Part shown: positions 1 to 12,200 of the stretch, piece by piece
How positions within the stretch are numbered: the first letter of the stretch is position 1
Layout of the letters: each line of letters starts with the position of its first letter
From: Serinus canaria
Taxonomy: Eukaryota; Chordata; Aves; Passeriformes; Fringillidae
Assembly: GCF_022539315.1 (NCBI RefSeq)
Contig: NC_066314.1
Span: 63,845,543-63,909,542, forward strand
DNA length: 64,000 nucleotides
Reading direction: 5' to 3'
The notes under the pieces: model-generated
Seen by the model: the letters and a program-made list of their open reading frames with translations, nothing else
Databases searched by the model: none
What the model was told of the DNA's origin: nothing
Made by a program: the position numbers and the translations under genes

Positions 1-802
1 AGCTGATGTTGTTCAGATGCTGTCAGGATCTAATTTTAGAGAAATATAGTTTGTTTCAAAGATTATTTAGCATGAATGATGGGGATTACACACCTTCCAT
101 CAGCATCACACAGCTCTAGGAAGAACAGGAGAGTGCTCACTGCTTTACTTTCCAGTAGAGTGAGACCTCATCCATCTCTGGTGATTAATGCAAATAAAAT
201 GCTTGTGTCCTCATGTGGCACCTTGTCCTGGTTTCTATTCAAGCATTTCCTTCAGAGAGGTGGATGTAAGTTTGGTCCTTTCCTTTGTGTAGTTTCAGTT
301 TTCCAACTTGCAGTGCTGTTTTGTGAAATATTTTTCAAGTCATTAAACTTCGAAATGTTTAATATTTAAAATGTTTAAAGTGTTTTAAAAACAAATTTTA
401 CTTTTTACTAAGTGGTGCAGTGCTGAAATGCATTTAAATAGTTTTCCTGTTGAGAGGAATACCATGATTTAGGGCAGCATCTCTTAATTATGTTCTAACA
501 AAGTCTTGTGAAGAGGCAGAGCTAGTGGCAACAAAAGTCTGCAATTAAGGCAGGGTATGTTGCCTGAAATACAAGATAATTGTCCAGGCAAGATCATTGG
601 AATGGATTCAGAGCCTGCAGTTGCCAATGCTCTCTCTAGGTGTTTGGCACATCCAGCAGAGAGGAGAACTCCTCAAGAATGTGTTTATTCCATGTATGGC
701 CCACTGTACAGCTAAGCTAAGAGCTGAATGTTTTGTTCTGCAAAGTTTCATGGCCTCATCTGGTTTGTGTTTTTTGTTTTTTTCATCTTCCCCTTCTTAC
801 AG
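1..802 (+). other. Intronic sequence upstream of the DUSP16 start exon
   Basis: This is the presumed last part of the intron between the 5' non-coding exon(s), outside the window, and the start-codon exon. It ends in a pyrimidine-rich acceptor at 802. I see no coding exon, promoter island or repeat family here. Confidence 0.6.
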
Positions 803-1397
803 GCTCTCAATCTGCTGTAAAGCTGATGGGTGGGAGCAAAGGTAAAGAATGATGTCATGCAGCAGCAGCCAGAAAGCATCTTTTGTGTGAATTGTGAAAT
901 GGCCACTCCGTAGTCATCTCCCGATGAATCAGACGTGAGGGGCCGCTTTGTGGAGCCAACCCTTTGTACATCAACTGGAAGCAGGAGGAGACGCTCAGTC
1001 CAACAGCTCTTTCTGAAAATGGATTTAACTTTTCTTTTGCCAGTCACTACCAGCATGACCTCATACACTTCTAGTACAATGGTGTGGCTAAGCCTTTGAG
1101 TACACAGCCATTACATCATCGCAGCAAATTAGAGAGGGCGGTGGGGAAAGAGGCCTCGTTGTTGTCATGGCCCATGAGATGATCAGGACCCAGCTCATTG
1201 TCCCCGAGAAGTTGGTGGCTTTGCTGGAGAGTGGGACAGAGAAGCTGCTGCTGATTGATAGCCGCCCCTTTGTGGAGTACAACACCTCCCACATCCTGGA
1301 TGCCATCAACATCAACTGCTCCAAGCTCATGAAGCGCAGGCTGCAGCAGGACAAAGTTTTGATCACAGAGCTCATTCAGCACTCAGCAAAACACAAG
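803..1397 (+). CDS. DUSP16: DUSP16 first coding exon with 5' leader (coding part 1167-1397)
   Basis: The coding part encodes residues 1-77, from MAHEMI to QHSAKHK, and ends at AAG followed by donor GTAGGG (phase 0). The start at 1167 has a strong context (G at -3, G at +4) and matches the known N-terminus. The upstream boundary at 803 is inferred from a pyrimidine-rich acceptor ending TTCTTACAG. The exact leader is less certain, because a possible donor (AAG/GTAAAG) lies at 841. The segment carries the first half of the rhodanese-like fold and the KRR docking residues 56-58. The leader contains several upstream ORFs, described separately. Confidence 0.9.
826..1099 (+). promoter_or_regulatory. 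Cluster of five short upstream ORFs in the DUSP16 leader
   Basis: Reading the presumed leader gives ATG-to-stop ORFs at 826-852, 849-890 (it starts with two adjacent ATGs and overlaps the previous stop), 857-913, 924-938 and 1019-1099. All close before the main ATG at 1167, and no other ATG lies between 1100 and 1166. If this segment is in the mature mRNA, ribosomes must bypass or reinitiate after these ORFs, so translation of the phosphatase would be damped and possibly stress-sensitive. The ORFs are seen directly. Their regulatory role is inferred. Confidence 0.5.
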
Positions 1398-3203
1398 GTA
1401 GGGGTCATTTTCCTCTTATTCCTTGTATTTCTTTAAAAGAGTGGCTGGAAAGCAACTTGTAATAATTTTTCCTTAAGTATTTAATAAATAATAAAAAACA
1501 AACAAACAACCAAAACCCAACAAGATTAGAGGACTGAGTTTAGCTGAAATGTTACCTGATCAAAGAGTTTATCGTTGGGATTCTTTGTAGAATCAGTGGC
1601 AGAGTTAAGGGGAGGATTTAGAAATTACTCAGAAAGAATGTTCTCAGGATTCTTGTGTGTCTTGCAAAGCACAGTCTCTCAAATGTATGTAATTAAGGCA
1701 GGAGAGATTCTCCCCTAAACTTTGAAGGATTCTTGGGGGTCTGTGGTGTGGGGCTTGCTTAGCAAGTGGTCATTTGGTTTCCAAAGAAAGGGCCTCTCTG
1801 TCAGTCCTGGCTCCTACTTGCTGTTTAAAGGGCTTTTCATGGGGGTAGTTTGATGAATTTTGGTGTTTGTTTTGTTGTTTGTTTAATTGGGAGGAGGGGT
1901 GTGGTTTTCTCTAAGTAGTGTTATCAGTGTAAAGAAAATAGCTATGCTGTTTAAAATTAATGTGTATCTCTGTTTGTGTGTGTGTGTGTGTGTGGAGGGG
2001 ATATTGAGGCTTTTTTGTCCATTTATATTTGTTTCACATGTTTTAGGTACAAAAATAATCTACTATGTTCTTGCTTTGACATGTTAAAAATGAAGCTTTT
2101 TATTTAATATATAAAGTTGTGCATGTAACCAAAATGTGTGTGGCTTAGAGGCACTTTAAGGTCTCTTTACTGTTTATGTACAAAACTCTCAGAAGCAGAA
2201 AGTGAGGTAGGGCCATCTTCTCAAAAGCTCAGCTTTTAAACAAATTCACCAGCCTAGCTGATGGTAGAGCAATTCACAAGTGACATAAAATTACCAAATT
2301 ATAGATATTTGTGGAGTGGGCTTCAACTTGCAGCAAATAATCAGTTTATAAACTCTCCAGGGAATTAAATCTGTGAGGTTTATGAAGTATAAAATAAAAA
2401 CTGTTTAGTGAACAAATGCATAAGAAATCTATATATCTGAACTGCCCTTATAGCAAATATGTGGGAACCCTGATGGAGGTGATAATGTGGGGCTTTTTAT
2501 CATCTTCCTCCTTCCTGTTTTACTCTGAGTTCCTTGTGTTTCAGATTGAAATTGATTGCAAGCAGGAAGTGGTGGTGTATGACCAAAGTTCTAAAGATGT
2601 GACCTCTCTCTCATCTGACTGTTTTCTTACTGTGCTCCTGGGCAAACTGGAGAAGAACTTCAGCTCTGTGTATCTGCTTTCAGGTAAGATGTAACAAAAG
2701 AAACCCCTTTCAGGTGACATGTACCAAAAGAAGCCTCTGAAACACTTGAAGAAAGAGAAGAAAGAAAATGCTGTTGCCAGAGCAGACCTGTACAGTTTTC
2801 AAGTGCTGGTATAAGCTTCAGTTACAGCAGAGACTTTTCTGTAGTTGTTTTTGCATATAGTGACACTCAGAATACATGCAGTGCTTAGAAATTGCATCTT
2901 AGAGGGGATATATTACACCATTACTCTGTGTGAATGGAAATGGAGCAATGCAGAAGTTTTTAGATGCATATGTCATCTACTTTAGGGTCAAAAAATAGTA
3001 AAAAAATATGGGCTTCCCTGGTTTTTTTTAGTATTGTACATGGTAGGAAGAAAATTTCTTCCTTACTGAATTGGTTATTGCTAAAATAAGAACAAAGGAA
3101 ATGATCTCCCAGAGTTACAGAGATTAGTTTGTGTGACATTTTAAACTTCAGCTCCCTAAGTGCCTAAATGGTAGCACTTGATTTAGGTCTTTTCCTTTGC
3201 CCT

Positions 3204-3236
<33 letters not shown>

Positions 3237-6200
3237 GTTTGGGTTTTGTTTGTTTGGTTTGCTTTGGTTTTTTCGTTTTCTTTTTTTTTTTTCTTTTTTT
3301 AATTTTAAAACCCAGGTCAAAGCACCTATAGGAAATCCAATTTCTTATAACATAGGATTTGCTACTCTCAGCATGTGCTAGTGCCATTATTTCTGTCATG
3401 GAACAGCAGACAGCATTCACAAGAAGGAGCAAGGAGGGATGTGAAATAGATCCAAGGCTGAAAGAAGAGGGAATGACAAATTTAAATAGGAAATCCATTG
3501 CAGTGACTGGATCAGTGATCCAATGAAGTGTACACCTAGTGTCTGAGAAATGCTGAAACACAGGGACTGCATAATGGTGAGAGTAAGGAAATAACTCCTG
3601 AGAGATGCTTCCTCTTAGCAAAAGGGTTTCACTACAGTTTGTAGTGACTTCACATGACTGTGAGAGGTTGTGGTACTGAGAGAACTTTTCTCAACTTGTT
3701 TTGAAAGTGATTGCAGAGAAAGTAAATAATTTCTGCACTTGGACATGAGTTTGGTGCTCATGTGAGCTTTACTTACAGTAAGCCAAGTGGGTTTTGCTTT
3801 GGCTAGGATGGTGATTTTGTTTTCTTTGCTGTCTAGGTAAGAATTACATCTGTGGGTGGTGGATTACAGTGTTAGATTAAGTAACTCTTCTTACATATGA
3901 GCTAACAAGAATTGTGTGGTGTGTAGGCACAGTAAATGCTAAATGCAAAAGTGCTGAAATTAATGGTTAAACTGAAGTTAATCTCTTAAACTGAAAATTG
4001 ATATTTGAAAAAGAAGCCAGTCTAGAAACAGTTCATATCTCCTTAGAAATCCTTTTATTGTTCAAATTCCCAACTCTGTCTAGCTGCCCTGAGGGGTTCT
4101 TTAATAACCTGAAGCAGATTACAGCTCCAGGCAGGAATGAGTCTATCCTTAACTTAATTTCCATGATAGAAACATCTCTCTTACAACTGAGAATCAGACC
4201 TCATGGCAGAGAGGTGTTGGGGAGGGCCAAGCACAGGAAAGTGTCATGAACTTCCCTTCCTCACTCTGTTCCTCACTGGTGTGAGACATGTCTTTGATCT
4301 TCTGGCTCATCTGCTGGCCCTTGTGAAAGAAGTGCTCAGTCTCCACTCTCAGAGTTGCCTGTGGCTATCCTAGGAATGCACAGGACCAGGAAGGGGGTTC
4401 CCAGCTGTTCCCAGTTTCCCAGTGCATCATCTGGCCAATCACCAGTTGCATGTATCATAATGATACTGTAAGAAATGGTTTTCTTTTCTGTTCAAGATGA
4501 AAATGTTACCTAAACCACAAGCAGGATGGTAGTGCACATGAGCTGGGGTGAACTTAGCCACACACAGCTGGTAAGGGTTACTTTGGGAATCTAATGTGTC
4601 AAAATCCTCCTTATAAAAAGCAGGACATTTACTTTAGCGTGTCAAATGGCAAAGATCAGGTTTGAGAATTTCCTCTTATGTTTGTTTACATAAGAGGAAA
4701 TTTGTTTCTATTTTGTATATTTGTTTATATATTTGTTAAATTTTGTTTATAGCTAGGATGGGGATATTTATGAATGCAAAAACAAACTGGTGGCTTTAAA
4801 ACCAGTGGAAGAGGAGGACAAGAAGAAAAGGGAAATATAAGGAAATTATTTACTACTGATCTATTACAGTTAAGTTCTTATTTAATGTGCTTTTTTTTTT
4901 ACATCTGTTAAAAATCTAGCTACTTAATGCACACAGAAGAAACCTTTGAGGATGTGGGGTGAAGGAGAATTGGGTGAATTCAGTCTTGCAGAAAGCTCCT
5001 TGAAGTTTTTATTGATATGTGGCTGTAGGAAACTAGATAAAATATGTTGTCTCAGCAAGCTGATGACGAACTCTAATAAATGTTTATGGCCCATAATGAG
5101 GGCAGGGGTCAGTGTACTGTGTAAAAAGATGAACCTTTGGACCTGAGTTTTCCATACACCACTAAATCTGGTTTATTTAAAACAGTGACCTTAAATAAAC
5201 ATTTTGGGGTAGGAAAATATTTTTTGTTGGGATGGAATAAGGAGTATTTAACAAATATCTGAAATTCCTGCCTCTGTTCTTGTTGAAACCCCCCATTACT
5301 GAGCACTCAGTAAGGTGTTTTTTTATTTAGGTTGTTCATAAAGGTGTGGTCTGCCCTGGAGGTTGTTTTTGATTGAAGTAGCTATTGTAAAGACCTCAAA
5401 GGAACCTTTACCAATTAGTGTAAGATCTTGATATAACCTCATAAAAATACTTATAATTTGGTGGGAAATTTCTTGCTCTGCAGAAACAGTAAGGAGAGAC
5501 TAGTGATTTTTGTTTAATTGATCATTATTAAGGTAGTAAACATCAAGAGTCTTGATTAAATTCTATTCTACTTTGTGAATGGAAGCGTTCACATTCTACT
5601 TTCCTAAATACTTGTTCTCCCCTGCTTTTAATCTGGCTTAGTTCTGCTCATTCAAGCAGAGGTATCTTCATGACAGTTACCTTTCAAATGTTTCCTGTGA
5701 AGAAGGTGAAGCCCAACTTTTTATTTTGTGTTGATGTTTTTTTAAACTTTTTTTTGGTCTGTGTTGAGAACACTTTGTCTAAATGGAAGGCATCCTGAAA
5801 GACAGGAAAAAAACCTAAACAAAACCCTTCTATGTGTACAAACTGTCATTAAAAACTGTGATAGCCTAACACTGAAACACTGTGTGCCTCCCTCTCAAAA
5901 CCCCACAGTGGTTGGTGGGGACTTGCCTTCTAATCTCTTGCTACCATTCTGCCTATGAAAAATATCAGCAGTAATGGGATGAAGTGGATTCTTCCTCCAC
6001 TAGAGCTCTGACAAACTCCTGCAGAGCACAAAGGAGTCATAAGGAGAAATAAATAAGTTATTGGTTTTTATTCAGTGACAAATGTTGGGGTCATATTCAT
6101 GGACAGTGAAGGGCATCCTAGGCAGAATGAGCTCAGTGAGATTGGACAAAGGTCCTGGAAACAAAGCAGTGAGTGATTACCCAGGGAGTGTGGCAAAAGG

Positions 6201-9200
6201 TATGTTTTTGCTGAGACTTCCCAATTCCTTGTTTCCCCCCACCTGTCTCTCACCTGACAATGTGTGTATACAGGTATAAATGGAAGACTTGCTTGGAAGA
6301 TATGAGGAGAAAGAAGCAAGTCAGGAACTCTTCTTCAGTCTTCTTTATCTTGCCATTTGTTTTAGAAATATTTGAAATTGGAAGCCCATTTAAAGAAATC
6401 TTTAGGGTAAAAATACTGAAGTATCTCTATTTTCTTGTCTTACTTGCCTAAAGAAAAGCCTAGATAAGAAAAGCCCAGTGCTTTCTCCCTGCTTTATTTC
6501 CAAGGAAGCATTCCCTGTGGCAGGGGAGCAGGAAATCTGAAATCTGAAGAATATTCTCTTGTAGGTAGAGCTGGTCATTTCCATGTGCTAAAGGGACCAG
6601 GGCTGTGACACAGGGCTTTATTCCCAGTTTCTGCAGTCCCCTATGGCAAGTAAGGGTGGTTCAGTGTGGACTGAAAGAAGGCACAAGATATGATAAAGTC
6701 CTGGCAAACATCCTGACACCTTTTAACATTTGGATTTGGAGCTTGGTAACTTTCAGTTGTGGCTTACTGATGTTCTGAGTATTTCCTACATATAAGTATC
6801 TGCAGAGTACCCCAGCACACCTTAAAATGGTGGTGTCATCAATTATAATAATCAGGTTATCTGCAAATTGAAATTAGTGTGAATGAGCTGTTAAATATCC
6901 TGCCACCGTTTGGAGGAGCAGAGATTGGCACAATGATGCCAGTTTTCCTGATATTCTGATTGGTTGATTCCATCAGAAGGAAGCCTCTACTGAGAGAGGT
7001 AAATTCTTGCTGAGGGAATGCAGTATTCCCCAAGTGGTCCCATAACCCATGGAGTACAGTCAGTGTTGGCAGGGAGGAGATGAGAGTGAGAAAGGAGCTT
7101 AGCTCTGAATCACCCCCTTGAAAAGTCTCCCTCTGCATCAATTTTTAAGAGAGCTTAGAAAAGCAAGTACCCTTGGCTACAGCCAGGCCTCTGACTGTCC
7201 TCCCACCCTCTGTACTTAAAATGCAATTTTCAGTGTTCATTTACTGCCATAATTGTTTTAAGCACTTGAAGAATGGGAGTAGAGTTTATTACTTTCATAT
7301 GTGTATCCACTTGCTGTCTTTTGAGAGAGAGCAAGGTTTGACTAAAGTAGAGCTCACATAACATTTCTCCAACCCAAGAATAACTTGTAAAGTTTGCTTT
7401 TGTTTTGGATACCTCTGGATGCCTGTGAAATTTAATTGACTGAAATTATGGTGAAGGTTTTTTGGTTTTTTTTCCCTTAAAGGCAGAAAGGACAAGTGAG
7501 GGTGTCCACTCTGCTCTTTGTACTTGCCACGCCACATGGAACATGGCACTTGGGTGGGATGGGAAGCTTGACCCCATTCTCACATATCTTCCCTTCCTTG
7601 TTTGCTTAACCTGCCTATTAACCTTGTCTTAGCAAAGGCAGAAACCCTCCAGGGCAAAGAATTTCCCCTGCTACTGTGCTTGTAAAACACCTGGAATAAC
7701 GGGGCTGCTTTCTGAACACCACTGGAATAAAAACACCCCTGGCTTCCCCAAAGTGTGAAACCTTGGATCCTGTGGAAGGACTGCCCGTGGCTGAGGAGGG
7801 GGGACAGGAATGGGATGGGAGCCCTCCCAACAGAGCTCTCCAGCCTGAGCTTATGTAATGGAAAATGGCACGGGTCCCTGTGGAGCGGGGCTGGAATGCG
7901 GCAATTGTAGTGCCTCATTTAAACAGAGTGGAAACATTGCAGATTCATAAAACTTGTGAGTCAGAAAGTTTACAGCTTTCCTTCCTTACGGCAAGGGAAA
8001 AAAATCTATACTGCAGCTTTTAGATAAACACATTAATGTTCAACAGGAATGTGACTGGAAAAGAGCACCAAGAGCCTCCAAGGCAAAGCAAACTTAAAAC
8101 TTCAGGGTTTGGATATTTTGTGTTTGCTATACTGCTGTTTGATTTATTTTTTTTTTTTAGCCTAGTTTTTGGCAATGTTACCTTACTGCCCTGGCACTAA
8201 TCACTATTTACAGTAACAAATTCTAATTGCTATTTAGAAGAGGAAAAGAAAGCCCCAAAAGCTAAATATGAGTACTCCACTGCATACCTTTAGTGAATGC
8301 AGGCTTGGTAAGGCTTGCTTAGAATCACAGGGCCTAAATATTATGTTTTAGAGGTAGTTGCAAATTTTCTTGCTTTTTTTATTCTTTAAAAGGTAAAATT
8401 AAATGAAAAAGGGGAAAAAAAGTATGGCAATATTCCTTTTTAGAAAGGGATAGCAATATAAGATTTATTAGTTTGAGGTTATATAAAATTGTGAGTAATT
8501 AGTGCCCTTAATGAAGAAGAAACTTCTGGATTTAATAAAGGTGGAATTGTCTCTTAAATCCACAAGCTTCATATTCTCCTTCTTGCAATTCTGTCTTAGT
8601 ACATGCATGTAGTCTTTGGTTTTCTGACTCATCACTTGGGTCTCAGACCTTTCCCACTCCCTGCTTTAAAATAATGGTTTTTGATGCTGAATTAACACTG
8701 ATGTACTAGCAGACAATTATGTCGGAAAAGGAAGGAAGTAGCTTCTCGTCTGTTTTCAAGAATTCACTAAAGAAAACCAATTTCTCCCTTTGGCTTTTTC
8801 AGAACAGTCTCAATCCAAAACAGGGGGGAAAGGAGCAGTATCTGATTTGAATGGCACTTCAGAAAAATGCCAGGTTACTCTGTTACCAGTGTGCCTTGTC
8901 TGTGGTCTTTTCCAGCAGACTCCATGTGAGAAAAGGACACATCCACTGTCTCTTACATCTCCATCAGGAGCACCAGGCAGGATCTTTCTGTGCTTCACAT
9001 GGAGCTGCAGGGCCAGCTGGAGCTGCAAGGATGTTATAATAAACACTTCTTAGGCTTTTCTTAGCCTAGAGTTTTAGGGAAGCCAAGCTCTTAGGGGTTG
9101 CCATGTTGTCTGTGTCTCTGCTGTCACCCACAAAAGATGTTTCAAAAGCTCATTGGTCAGCTTCAATAAGGCTTGACAAAAAGAGTCACTAAATGAAAAA

Positions 9201-12200
9201 AATAATGGAAGATCTTGTGAGCTGTATGAAATGAGCACTGGTACAGTGCAGAGCCTCAAATTAGTGTCTCTCCCTCAAAAGCTGAGCTGAGGGTGGATGT
9301 GCTGGTGTGACCAGGGAGCTTAGGCTGGAAGTGTGCAAGGATCTAGTGTGAGATAGGCACTGGTGGCAGGTGGGATTCCTTGGTTCTGCAGCCCTTCAGT
9401 TACTTGGATGAAAAAGATGTTTATGTAGCCTGAAAGTGGAAAGCTGCTCCTCTGGTCTTTGGAGTTAGTCTCCATTAGTTGGAGAAAATGCCAGAGACTT
9501 TCACCCTGGTTACCACCTCTTCTCCAGCTGAATCTCCTCTCCCCTCTGCCTTGGCCACACAGCCAGGCTCTGGGGCTCAGAAACCACTGCTGGGGTTCTC
9601 CATCGAGCTGTAGCTGGCCAGGCTCACTGCAAACATGTGAAGGGATTTCTTTCATTCCAAGTTAGGTTTCATGACTGCATTTACAAAGAAATAGTACAAA
9701 ATACTCATGGCACAAATGCACTGTCAGCTTGTTTCTACATTTTTAACTGTTAGGATTTGTGTATGCATGGAGCTCTCACCTTTGTAGGAGTTGTCTCTGT
9801 ACTTGGATGGAGTTACACAGAAAAAACAAGTCACACCTAATGCTCAGGTCCCCTCTTTTCATCTTTCCCTTTCCTTGCAGAGATGTGGAAACTCAGAGCT
9901 GCACCTCAGCTGTTGCTCTTCAGTTTCACACACAAACTTAACCCACTTTATCTCTGAAACACACTCAGATCTCTGTTCCTTTGTCTGCTTTGCCAGTATG
10001 CACATGCCTGATTAGCAAGAGCAGCTCTTTCTAGATGATTAAGGATAAAAATTCTGGTGCACATCTATGCAGACACTTGATGATGAAAAGGAGCTTGGCT
10101 GTTTCAAGAATTGGCTGTTTCAAGAGTAATGTTATGAGCAACTATAAAGAGATATTAGAATTTCCTCCTGATGATTTTTTTCCTATATGTTAGAAATACA
10201 TTTAAGTTGAGAGATAGGATGGATGTATGAGGGAGCATCTGTGGTCTGGTGTGAATGAGGAACAATGCTTGCATTTTGAAAACTGATTTTGTTGAAACTG
10301 ATGCTTCTATTTAACCTTTTTGCTCTTCCCTGGGCTAAATCAGTACTTAGTATGTTCCCTGTGAATTTGTCTTGTTTAATTATGGTCACATCTCTGAATG
10401 GTTTGACATCTCATTGAAGGAAATATAAATACCAGGAGGAAGAAGAGAAACCAGTGTAACATGGAATGAACATAAGAACCATCCACCTGTCCTGTTATGG
10501 TGTCATTTAACTGGAAAGGTTTCATTAAATATTGGATAAAACCAATGAAATATGACCTGCACTTCACAACCTTTTACTAAGTGTTCAATCCAGATCTTTG
10601 GGGCTTAGCTGATCCTTCATTTGCAAACCTGCAAAGTGGTTTGCAGAGCTCTGTCTGTGACTGCAGCAGGGCAGCTGGCAGCACTGGAATGCTCCTGCTC
10701 TGTTTCCACAGAACACAGAGAAATGAACTGCTGTAACTGCTTGTGCTTCCCAGGAGTCATTCCTCTGGATTAATTTATGATTTGTGTTTAGTGGTAGTTA
10801 AACTAATTAATCATAAGGATTTGGATAGATTCCATTCCCTCAGTGAAAGGAAGTTCTTCCCAAATCAACAATATTTCTCTATCATTTGTTGCCTCCCGAT
10901 CCCTGCCTCTTTCATTCATTTCCTGCCTCTTCCTGTTTCTAGCAAAGTTCATTGGGAATTCTGTTTATATAAGGACTTAGGCAGTGAATCTATAAGGAGG
11001 AATCACTTTTACCACAGAATTATGCTGAAACTTTTTTAATCTGTTCTTTGTTTGGCCCTGTTTTGTTTCCTGAGCTGGCTGAGAAGGGAGCTGACACTTC
11101 TGATACCAAGATTCCTTTAGAGATCATACCTTTATGATCCCAGCTGTAGTTAGGGAAGCCTTGATCAAAGGGAAGTCTGTAGTCACCACTTTGCAGAACC
11201 ATAGCAACAAGGCAATCAAGTGGTTTACTGGGTCTTGCCAGATTTCTGCTAATGGATGTGGAGGCTTGTAAGCAAGAAACACTTTGCTGTAAGGACTGGG
11301 AGGTGTTGGATTGTCTGCCACACACAAGGGCTGCAAAAGCAGAGAGCTTTTGGCACCTTGACATGGTTTTGTAGAGACATCCTGTTGAATGTCAAGAGAG
11401 CTGTTTCAGCTCAGCTTACCACTAAGAATACAGAAAACCTGTGTGGTTCAGAGCTATTGAGGAGAGAATATTTTGGAGTTATTTGTCAGTCATGTATTTC
11501 CAAGGCCCAGTGACATTTATCAAAGAATTCAGTGAAACTCTATTAACCCAGCAGCTCTGTTAATGATGTGTGGATTTTTGCTTTACTCCCCCCCATAGTT
11601 TCAACATGCTCTTGCAATTGATTTATTATTCACATGAGGCTGGAGCAGTGGTGGAAGAAAGGGTGTTATTAAAAACTAACTCCAGAAGAAAAGTGTATTT
11701 TCTCTAATTAAAATAAACTGCACAGTGCTGCCAATGTCCTTGTTCCAACTGAGGTAGGTAACGAGATTTAAAGGCAAAAAATTGCCTTCTTGGAAAGATC
11801 ATCCCCCAAATTATGGAATTTGAAACAAAACCTTCCCATTTTTCTTTTAAGGCTCAATTTTCTGTTCTGCATTCCTACTTGTAGACTAAATTAATTTTCC
11901 AAGTGTTTAAGGTTTATTTTTTGAAAACTGCTTCATTTACAGCAGAAGTGTACAGGTGGTCTGAGTGCTTAAAACCCTTTCCTCATAAGAGGCTCCTCAT
12001 GTAGACTGGTCATAGAGTTCATCTGGAGAGCCACCATCTGTGCTAGAAAACAGAGACATTTGAAATAAATTCCTTTTCTCTATACATTTTTAGGTGCTGA
12101 GGAGTTTTTTTAATACATTTCCCTGTGTATTTAAAAAATGTGTATATTTTTTAAGTTAGTGCAAGCAAATAGTGATGAGTACAGTTCTTTCAAACAGAAA

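Noticed and set aside
3148..3621. 157-residue minus-strand ORF with a lysine-rich stretch
   Set aside because: The lysines come from the poly-T tract at 3206. The rest has no similarity to known proteins.
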